Below are positions 1-5,905 of a DNA stretch of 8,325 bases, one piece after another. A program made the position numbers and the translations under genes. The notes under the pieces are model-generated. The model ran no database searches and was not told where the DNA came from. It saw only the letters and a program-made list of their open reading frames with translations. The stretch spans positions 1 to 8,325 of the forward strand of contig JAAKFX010000070.1 in the NCBI GenBank assembly GCA_011064865.1. Reading direction: 5' to 3'. The stretch comes from Candidatus Anoxychlamydiales bacterium (GTDB taxonomy: Bacteria > Chlamydiota > Chlamydiia > Chlamydiales > SM23-39). The stretch's first letter is position 1, and the number at the start of each line of letters is the position of its first letter.

Positions 1-672
1 TTCTAAAACTTTAATTGCTTTGAAGGCCTCAAAAGTCATATTTGAGAGTGATAGTATAGTAATATCGTTGCCATCAGATATTTTTTTTGCTTTTCCAATT
101 TCAATATCATAAATATCTTCAGGCACATGTCCATCAATATTATGTAGATAGCGATGCTCTAAAAAAACAACTGGATTGTCATCTTTTATAGCTGAGATTA
201 ATAGCCCTTTTGCATCATATGGATTCGACGGCATAACAATTTTTAGCCCTGGCACATGCGCTAACATGCTGTGAATTGATTGAGAGTGTTGAGGGCCTTG
301 CCCCCAACCCTGTCCAATAATTAACCTTATTACAATTGGAACTTTCATTTGATTAGAAAACATATAATGCCATTTAGAAGCATTATTTATTAATTGATCA
401 AAAGCTAAAAAGAAAAAATCTGCTCTCTGATGAGTTATAATAGGTCTCATTCCCTGTATAGCAGATCCTATGCAAACTCCCATCATTGCATTTTCAGAAA
501 TCGGCATATCAAATACTCTTTTAGATCCATATTTTTTTTGAAGCCCTATTGTCGTTCCAAATATTCCTTTAGGATCAGGAGCGCCAAGACCCATCAAATA
601 AACACTTTTATCCAAAGCCATCATTTGATCTGTTGCTTCTAAAACAGCTTTTGCAAATGTTATATTTCTCAT
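1..672 (-). CDS. 2-oxoacid dehydrogenase E1 component, beta subunit (partial, 3' end outside window)
   Basis: This frame is open from an ATG at 672 to the window edge, giving the first 224 residues of a protein that usually has about 325. It matches the beta subunit of thiamine-diphosphate-dependent pyruvate/acetoin/branched-chain dehydrogenases. Visible marks are DMPISE at residues 55-60, whose Glu60 is the expected cofactor-activating glutamate, then GSAIQGMRPI (69-78), GPQHSQSIHSM (126-136) and the HVPGLKIVMPSNPYDAKGLL-type segment around 139-158. The family forms an alpha2beta2 E1 that decarboxylates a 2-oxoacid and passes the acyl or hydroxyethyl unit on. The gene starts 4 bases after the alpha stop codon, so the two are co-translated; there is no close Shine-Dalgarno, only GAGG some 20 bases upstream. 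The substrate cannot be told. The C-terminal transketolase domain is cut by the window edge. Family call is firm; physiological role is inferred from the sugar operon. Confidence 0.9.
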   Translation of the reverse strand, partial: MRNITFAKAVLEATDQMMALDKSVYLMGLGAPDPKGIFGTTIGLQKKYGSKRVFDMPISENAMMGVCIGSAIQGMRPIITHQRADFFFLAFDQLINNASKWHYMFSNQMKVPIVIRLIIGQGWGQGPQHSQSIHSMLAHVPGLKIVMPSNPYDAKGLLISAIKDDNPVVFLEHRYLHNIDGHVPEDIYDIEIGKAKKISDGNDITILSLSNMTFEAFKAIKVLE

Positions 673-676
673 TTTT

Positions 677-1660
677 TTATGAATAAATTTTTTCCTCGTT
701 TGATAAATTGAAAACAGAAAAATCTAAGTTTTTTGCCCAAACAAAAGTTTTATTAATTTCATCAAGTAAATCATTTTTGATCTCTTTGAGAGTTTTTTGA
801 GTTATTTTTTCATTTTTCAATAAAAAATTTTCAAATTTTTTAATAGGACAATTGTTAAACCAATAATCAGACTCTTTTATTGGCCTATAGTTTAAATCAT
901 CGTCATTATTTGGCCCGCAATGTTCTTTATATCTATAGGTATCAAATTCTATATAACATGGGGTTTTATCATTTTTAATTACATCTATGCACTCTTTTAT
1001 GCCTGAGTAGACTGTTAAAACATCATTACCATCTTTTTGTTTTTTTGCAAAAAGACCATTAGCCTCAGCTATTTTCACACGATCTCTATTTTTCGCTTGC
1101 CTGACATTTAAAGGAGAGTAAACAGAATAATAGTTATTCTCACAGACAAAGATAATATTTAAGTTTTTCAATGCTGCAAAATTTAAACTCTCTGAAAACA
1201 CTCCAGTCTCCGTTGCTCCATCACCTAAAAATACTACAGTAATATTATCTTCATTTTTCATTTGAGAAGATAAAGCAACTCCAACAGCTATAGGGATTGT
1301 ACCAGCAACGATAGGAGTAGATCCTAAAAATCCTTTTTCAACATCAACTAAATGCATAGAGCCACCTCTACCAGAGCAGCATCCATCTTTTTTTCCCATA
1401 ATTTCTGCGAGCATTTTTTTAAAAGAGCCACCTTTAGCTAAATAATGTGCATGCGCTCTATGATTAGAGAGTACATAATCAGTATCCTTTAAATTTTGAC
1501 AAACTCCCACAGCAATAGCCTCTTGGCCGATACTGAGATGAGTAGGACAACGCATATAACCTTTTGAATATTCATTTGCTATTGTCTCTTCAATCAGACG
1601 AATTTTTAGCATTTTGTAATATAACGGTAGATGCAAATCATCAAAAAACCTATTTTTCAT
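677..1660 (-). CDS. 2-oxoacid dehydrogenase E1 component, alpha subunit
   Basis: The protein has 327 residues, normal for the alpha subunit of the E1 family (PdhA/AcoA type). The thiamine-diphosphate motif is complete: GDG at 146-148 and the closing NN at 175-176, with ETGVFSESLNFAALKNL between them. Other conserved pieces are HLSIGQEA (41-48), SNHRAHAHYLAKGG (65-78) and SGRGGSMHL (96-104). It should pair with the beta subunit encoded 4 bases downstream to decarboxylate a 2-oxoacid in the cytoplasm. The start ATG overlaps the TGA of the upstream kinase gene (ATGA, 1657-1660) and is preceded by AGGA seven bases away, which supports this start and translational coupling. No E2 acyltransferase or E3 lipoamide dehydrogenase is visible, and all upstream operon partners handle sugars. 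A housekeeping pyruvate dehydrogenase is therefore unlikely, and a role in sugar modification is more plausible (inference). Confidence 0.92.
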   Translation of the reverse strand: MKNRFFDDLHLPLYYKMLKIRLIEETIANEYSKGYMRCPTHLSIGQEAIAVGVCQNLKDTDYVLSNHRAHAHYLAKGGSFKKMLAEIMGKKDGCCSGRGGSMHLVDVEKGFLGSTPIVAGTIPIAVGVALSSQMKNEDNITVVFLGDGATETGVFSESLNFAALKNLNIIFVCENNYYSVYSPLNVRQAKNRDRVKIAEANGLFAKKQKDGNDVLTVYSGIKECIDVIKNDKTPCYIEFDTYRYKEHCGPNNDDDLNYRPIKESDYWFNNCPIKKFENFLLKNEKITQKTLKEIKNDLLDEINKTFVWAKNLDFSVFNLSNEEKIYS

Positions 1661-3186
1661 TTAAACATCCTAACTAAAAATTTTAGCATTTCTTCTTTTT
1701 TTACATGTTCTTTATTTCCAACAATATTTACATCGATTGCAGCTGCAATAGCTCCTATATATGATGATAAAATAGGAGAATATCTACTTGCCATACAAAG
1801 AGCTGAGAGAGAAAAAAAACTATCGCCAGCACCAACTCTATCAATACTGTTTGTTGCAAAAGCAGGAATAATCTGAGAAATATGATTTAAAGAAGAAAAA
1901 CAATAACTTCCCTTAACACCTAAGGTAACACAAATACTACCACATCTCATTTTTTTAGCTATTTTTTTTGTTACATCCTCGATTGCACTCTCTTTATCAT
2001 GAGCAGCAAGTCTTATCTCAGGTCCATTTAAAGAAATAAAATCAGCTCTTTCATATTGTGTAACTACATTATATCCCCTATTTCCACTATTGATTTGAGA
2101 ATTAATAGCTAAAAAAGAATGTACTTTAGAAATCTCTTTTTTTAGCTCTTTATTCAAAAAACCATTACCAAAATCACATACCAAAACTAAATCGTAGCTA
2201 TTAGCATTTTCATGAATAAATTTTTTCACATCTACTATATTTTTTTGATTCAATAAATCATCATTTGAAGAATAAGTTTCAAAAAGTTTTGTCAAATTTG
2301 TCCCATCTTTTAAAACATATCTTTTTTTCAGCAAGGTAGAGTATTTTTCATGAAATATACTCTCTAATTTCACATTATCATTTAGATTCTCATTAATAAA
2401 ATTTAAGTGATCACAATCTTTTCCTAGGTTAGTCAATAAAGTTACATCGCTAGAAAACTCAGACATATGATTTGCAATGATTAAAGAGCCACCTAAAAAC
2501 CTTTCTCTATCTTTGCAAGAAGCTACCAAATGTTGCCCTTTAGCAGATTGCCCTAGAGAATCTACATATTGATACTCATCAATTATCGCATCCCCAATTA
2601 TCAAAACTTTTAAGTTAGCTAGTTTATCTATCTTTTCTTTGATTTGATCAATTGTATATTCGTTTTTTAATTTTTCAATAAACCTTTTTGCCGTCTCAGA
2701 TAATGGATCTACATATTTATTAAGTAGAGAAGATGAGCTAAAGGTAATATCATCAGTAAAATAAATCTGCCCGCCATTTTTTTTAACTTCTATCTCTTCA
2801 TCAACGATCTTTCCAGTAATATCTTTTTTAGGATCATTATATTCTCTGCCTTTTACATAAAAATTAGGTTTTATATGCTTTATAGCATTTATCGCATCTT
2901 TCGAATCATTCATTACAACATAATCAACAGATGATAGCGCAGCTATCGCTTCTATTCTTAATTTTTCATTGAAAGCCGGTCTGCCGGGACCTTTATTAAC
3001 AAACTTATCTGGCGTAATACTTACAACAAGCTTGTCTCCTCTTTTTTTAGCTTGTTTAAAATGTCTAATATGGCCTGGATGTAAAAGATCAAAAACACCG
3101 TGACATTGAACTATCGTATCTCCATGTTTCTTATGCTCTTTTAAGATGTTTTCAATCTCTTCTAAACTTTTTATTTTGTTATGCAT
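1657..3186 (-). CDS. Bifunctional sugar nucleotidyltransferase / PfkB-family sugar kinase (HldE-like, domains in reversed order)
   Basis: The 509-residue protein has two domains. Residues about 20-155 are a cytidylyltransferase-fold nucleotidyltransferase with GVFDLLHPGH (30-39), where HPGH is the HxGH catalytic motif, and GRPAFNEKLR (68-77). Residues about 190-505 are a PfkB/ribokinase-fold kinase, with GDAIIDEYQY (198-207), a glycine pair in FLGGS (230-234), CDFGNGF (337-343), VTLGVKGSY (420-428) and DRVGAGDSF (449-457), whose Asp455 is the expected catalytic base. Both domains resemble HldE (RfaE), which phosphorylates D-glycero-beta-D-manno-heptose 7-phosphate and makes ADP-heptose, but HldE has the kinase first. 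Next to a GmhA-like isomerase, the likely role is activation of a heptose or related sugar phosphate; the true sugar and nucleotide are unknown. The gene overlaps the SIS gene by 8 bases and has no clear ribosome site, so coupling is likely. Confidence 0.87.
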   Translation of the reverse strand: MHNKIKSLEEIENILKEHKKHGDTIVQCHGVFDLLHPGHIRHFKQAKKRGDKLVVSITPDKFVNKGPGRPAFNEKLRIEAIAALSSVDYVVMNDSKDAINAIKHIKPNFYVKGREYNDPKKDITGKIVDEEIEVKKNGGQIYFTDDITFSSSSLLNKYVDPLSETAKRFIEKLKNEYTIDQIKEKIDKLANLKVLIIGDAIIDEYQYVDSLGQSAKGQHLVASCKDRERFLGGSLIIANHMSEFSSDVTLLTNLGKDCDHLNFINENLNDNVKLESIFHEKYSTLLKKRYVLKDGTNLTKLFETYSSNDDLLNQKNIVDVKKFIHENANSYDLVLVCDFGNGFLNKELKKEISKVHSFLAINSQINSGNRGYNVVTQYERADFISLNGPEIRLAAHDKESAIEDVTKKIAKKMRCGSICVTLGVKGSYCFSSLNHISQIIPAFATNSIDRVGAGDSFFSLSALCMASRYSPILSSYIGAIAAAIDVNIVGNKEHVKKEEMLKFLVRMFK

Positions 3187-3775
3187 TTTTGCTTGTTACC
3201 AAATCTGATTTTTTAATATTTATTTTTTCAAAAAGATCTACAATAGAGTGCAGCAAAAACATATGACCCATCTCTACTAGTCCATAATCTTTTTTATCTA
3301 GCCAAAAATTCAAGTCTCCAATCTGTCTTAGTGGATTTGCTGAATCAAACCCAGAAAAAGTAATTACAAAAGAACCTTTTTCTTTGGCAACTCTCACAGC
3401 ATTAACAATATTTAATGAATTTCCAGAACTGCTAATAGCTACTAAAACATCATCAGATTTGGAGATCACTTTTAAAGCTTCACTATAACATTTCTCATAT
3501 CCATAATCATTTGCTAAGCAAGTTAATACACTCGCATCAACTAATGTAGAAGAAGGTATTTTAAGAGTTTTCAATAAATCATTACAAAAATGAGATGCAA
3601 TTCCAGCACTACCTCCATTTCCTATAACGTACGTAATTCCATTTGTGTTTTGAGCTTTTAGAAGTTTTTCTTTAAATAAAGAAAATGCCTCTTCTAGCTC
3701 TAAAATATCATCACTTGTTGTGCATGTTGTATTAACAATCATTTCACTAATTTTTTTTAATCTTTCATAAATCAT
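3179..3775 (-). CDS. SIS-domain sugar-phosphate isomerase, GmhA-like (phosphoheptose isomerase family)
   Basis: A single SIS domain of 198 residues, close to the 192 of E. coli GmhA, which turns sedoheptulose 7-phosphate into D-glycero-D-manno-heptose 7-phosphate. The phosphate-binding signatures GNGGSA (52-57) and ISSSGNS (114-120) are present. Positions equivalent to GmhA metal ligands, judged from memory of E. coli GmhA, read His62 and Asp66 (Glu in GmhA), and Glu168 (Gln in GmhA) and His176, so two of four differ. The start is uncertain. A GTG at 3781 is in frame, but AGG at 3781-3783 sits five bases before the ATG at 3775, so I chose the ATG. It lies 10 bases after the epimerase stop and overlaps the next gene by 8 bases. 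The adjacent HldE-like enzyme supports a heptose pathway, yet another ketose phosphate is possible. Confidence 0.85.
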   Translation of the reverse strand: MIYERLKKISEMIVNTTCTTSDDILELEEAFSLFKEKLLKAQNTNGITYVIGNGGSAGIASHFCNDLLKTLKIPSSTLVDASVLTCLANDYGYEKCYSEALKVISKSDDVLVAISSSGNSLNIVNAVRVAKEKGSFVITFSGFDSANPLRQIGDLNFWLDKKDYGLVEMGHMFLLHSIVDLFEKINIKKSDLVTSKNA

Positions 3776-3785
3776 AAACACCTAC

Positions 3786-4772
3786 TTATGTTGATAAATA
3801 TTTAAACCAATCTTTTGTTGCAATTTCAATGCTCTTTTCATTCCAAACAGGAGCATCTTTAAAATCATCAATTTTGTCTATTAGCTTTTTAACACCTTCC
3901 TCAAAAGAAATTTGTGCCTTCCACCCAAGTTGTTTGTAAATTTTAGATACATCTGCAAAAGTAGTATCTGGCTCACCTGGTCTTTTAGGGATATTCACAA
4001 TATCTCCTTTTATAAGATCCACTAACTTATTTATGCTATAATGCCCAGAGCTACCAACGTTAAATATTTCACCTGAGATATCAGACAAAGCTGCAGTATA
4101 GAGTGCACTGACAATATCTGAAACATATGTAAAATCTCTGGTTTGAGAACCATCTCCAACTACTGTAAAAGGTTTATTATTTAATTTTTGGGCTAAAAAA
4201 ACACCAAAAACAGCACCATATGTTCCTGTAGTTCTAGATCTCGGCCCATATACATTAAAAAACCGAAGTGATATCGATGGAATTTTATAAAGTTTTTCAA
4301 AATGCATAACTAGCTCTTCACCCAAATACTTAGTTAAAGCATAGGGATACTGTGGGGAAATTTCAGCATTTTCAGAAGTTGGCAATTGATTTGTGAGACC
4401 GTAACAAGAAGACGATGCAGCATAAATAAAGCGTTTCACTTGAGCCTTTTTAGCAGCTTCTAAAACATTAAAAGTTCCATCAACATTAGTCTCAAAATAA
4501 GCGCGCGGTTTTTCAATAGATGGCACAATATCAGCAAGCGCTGCTAGATGAAATACTAAGTCAACTCCTTCGAATAATGGTAATAATTTATCTTTATCTC
4601 TAATATCAACTTCATGAAATTTGAAATTTGGATTTTTTAAAGCTTTTTTCAAATTTTTAAGCCATCCAGTAGATAAGTTATCAATAGCTATTACTTCATG
4701 TCCATTTTCTAAAAGAACATCCACTAAATGAGAGCCTATAAAACCAGCTCCACCAGTAACAATAGCTTTCAT
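3786..4772 (-). CDS. NAD-dependent nucleotide-sugar epimerase, UDP-glucose/UDP-GlcNAc 4-epimerase type (extended SDR)
   Basis: A 328-residue extended short-chain dehydrogenase/reductase, the usual length for sugar epimerases. The Rossmann motif GGAGFIG is at residues 7-13, followed by an acidic strand end (AIDNLSTG, 29-36) that favours NAD. The active site has Ser120-122 (AASSSCYG) and YALTK, with Tyr144 and Lys148 as the catalytic pair. LRFFNVYGPRS (169-179) and TRDFTYV (211-217) are typical of UDP-sugar 4-epimerases and related dehydratases. It probably inverts C4 of a UDP- or other NDP-sugar for surface glycan synthesis in the cytoplasm; substrate is not readable. The start is well supported: GGAG lies six bases before the ATG, at 4779-4782, overlapping the end of the preceding gene, which stops 3 bases before this start. 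Confidence 0.88.
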   Translation of the reverse strand: MKAIVTGGAGFIGSHLVDVLLENGHEVIAIDNLSTGWLKNLKKALKNPNFKFHEVDIRDKDKLLPLFEGVDLVFHLAALADIVPSIEKPRAYFETNVDGTFNVLEAAKKAQVKRFIYAASSSCYGLTNQLPTSENAEISPQYPYALTKYLGEELVMHFEKLYKIPSISLRFFNVYGPRSRTTGTYGAVFGVFLAQKLNNKPFTVVGDGSQTRDFTYVSDIVSALYTAALSDISGEIFNVGSSGHYSINKLVDLIKGDIVNIPKRPGEPDTTFADVSKIYKQLGWKAQISFEEGVKKLIDKIDDFKDAPVWNEKSIEIATKDWFKYLST

Positions 4773-4775
4773 TAA

Positions 4776-5768
4776 TTACTCCAAATTTATAGCTTTCATT
4801 GTTTCAATATTAAAATAGAGCTTATTATTTAAAGAATCTTTTAGTTTGTTCTCTTCAAAAGCTTCAATCAAGCCCTCAACAGCATCTTCAATTGTAAATT
4901 TAGCAACAAATCCAAGTTTTTTTTGAAGTTTTTCAGATGATACATGATAGGATCGATTATCGTTTGTTGGTACAACTTCTAGATCTACGTTTCGTTTTTT
5001 TGAGACAAGATTTTTAACAATTTTACTAAGTTCCATCACAGTGTAGTTTTGATATCCAGCATTGAAAATTTCACCTTGAATTTTTTCTTTTGGAGCTTTT
5101 AAAACTGCAAGATAAGCTCTAACCATATCATCTACATGGATATTTGGTCTCATTTGAGATCCACCGATTACTTTTATTTTACCCCTGTTATAAGCTAGAT
5201 TTGTTAAAATATTCACAATAACATCTAATCTTTGACGAGGAGCATAGCCACATACAGTAGCTGGCCTTATAACTGTACATATAAAATCATCATCTAGATT
5301 GCTAAGAAGAATCTTTTCACACTCTACTTTGAATTTTGAATAGTCAGTGAGAGGCTCTAGTGTCATATCTTCTGTAACATTTTTTTCTTTTTTTACACCA
5401 TAAACAGATGATGATGATGCATAAATAAATCTTTGAATGTTATTTTTTTTGCAAATCTTTACAAATGGCTCAAAACAATCGAGATTAATCGATTTGCCAA
5501 GCTTTGGGTTCAGCTCAAAACTTGGATCATTTGAAATACATGCTAAGTGGATGACAAAATCACACCCTTTAATAGTTTTTTCGATCTTATTTAAATCTCT
5601 AATATCAGCTTTTATCAATGTAAGATTCGAATCATCTTTGATCTCATCAAAAATATTATCTCCATATAAAAAAAGATCATAAACAACTACTTCATATCCT
5701 TCTTCTAAAAGAGCCGGAACTAATTTAGATCCAACATAACCAGCCCCTCCAGGTATAAAAACTTTCAT
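4776..5768 (-). CDS. NAD-dependent epimerase/dehydratase family protein (extended SDR), nucleotide-sugar modifying
   Basis: First gene of the minus-strand operon, 330 residues. It is an extended SDR: GGAGYVG at residues 7-13, ASSSSVYG (117-124), and YSKFK with Tyr143 and Lys147 as catalytic pair. The segment MRPNIHVDDM (206-215) is typical of a group of SDRs found in surface-glycan clusters. It differs clearly from the downstream epimerase, so the two are not a recent duplication. Activity could be epimerisation, 4,6-dehydration or keto reduction of an NDP-sugar; there is not enough to choose. The ATG at 5768 is preceded by AGAGGG (5774-5779) with a five-base spacer, the clearest ribosome site of the operon. 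The protein should act in the cytoplasm on the activated sugar made by its operon partners. Confidence 0.82.
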   Translation of the reverse strand: MKVFIPGGAGYVGSKLVPALLEEGYEVVVYDLFLYGDNIFDEIKDDSNLTLIKADIRDLNKIEKTIKGCDFVIHLACISNDPSFELNPKLGKSINLDCFEPFVKICKKNNIQRFIYASSSSVYGVKKEKNVTEDMTLEPLTDYSKFKVECEKILLSNLDDDFICTVIRPATVCGYAPRQRLDVIVNILTNLAYNRGKIKVIGGSQMRPNIHVDDMVRAYLAVLKAPKEKIQGEIFNAGYQNYTVMELSKIVKNLVSKKRNVDLEVVPTNDNRSYHVSSEKLQKKLGFVAKFTIEDAVEGLIEAFEENKLKDSLNNKLYFNIETMKAINLE

Positions 5769-5773
5769 GTTAT

Positions 5774-5779
5774 CCCTCT
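5774..5779 (-). promoter_or_regulatory. Ribosome binding site of the first operon gene
   Basis: On the minus strand this reads AGAGGG, five bases before the ATG at 5768. It is a good match to the anti-Shine-Dalgarno and fixes the start of the first SDR gene. Confidence 0.7.
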
Positions 5780-5786
5780 ATTAAAA

Positions 5787-5816
5787 ATTATATTTATTTC
5801 TAAATACAAATGCTAA
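5787..5816 (-). promoter_or_regulatory. Candidate sigma70-type promoter for the six-gene sugar operon
   Basis: On the minus strand a perfect TATAAT (-10) lies at 5792-5787, and TTAGCA, matching four of six bases of TTGACA, lies at 5816-5811 with an 18-base spacer. Transcription would begin near 5780 and leave a leader of only about 12 bases, just enough to include the ribosome site. The region is so AT-rich that chance matches are common, so this is a candidate only. Confidence 0.4.
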
Positions 5817-5824
5817 ATTCACTT

Positions 5825-5838
5825 AAGATAAATATCTT
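5825..5838. repeat. Short palindrome in the divergent spacer (possible operator)
   Basis: AAGATA and TATCTT form six-base inverted arms separated by AA, between the divergently transcribed SDR and ABC transporter genes. It could bind a dimeric regulator serving both transcripts. In DNA this AT-rich a palindrome of this size may also arise by chance. The rest of the 137-base spacer shows no gene or other clear structure. Confidence 0.25.
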
Positions 5839-5905
5839 TATAAATTTTCTTTTTTTCTTCAATGCTTTATTCTAAAAAGCAACTAAAACAAAAAAATTGG
5901 AAAAA

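Noticed and set aside
430..642. Plus-strand open frame of 70 codons
   Set aside because: It lies fully inside the E1 beta gene on the other strand, is rich in Ser, His and Arg, and resembles no family; a shadow of the real gene.
1631..1876. Plus-strand open frame of 81 codons
   Set aside because: Antisense to the end of the kinase domain and start of E1 alpha, both of which have clear catalytic motifs.
531..5450. Many runs of seven or eight A/T inside genes (for example near 531-539, 3751-3758, 5433-5440) as phase-variation tracts
   Set aside because: They are spread across all genes as expected for low G+C, every frame is intact, and no run is longer than about eight bases.
5437..5682. Plus-strand open frame of 81 codons
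   Set aside because: Antisense to the first SDR gene, no ribosome site, no recognisable domain.
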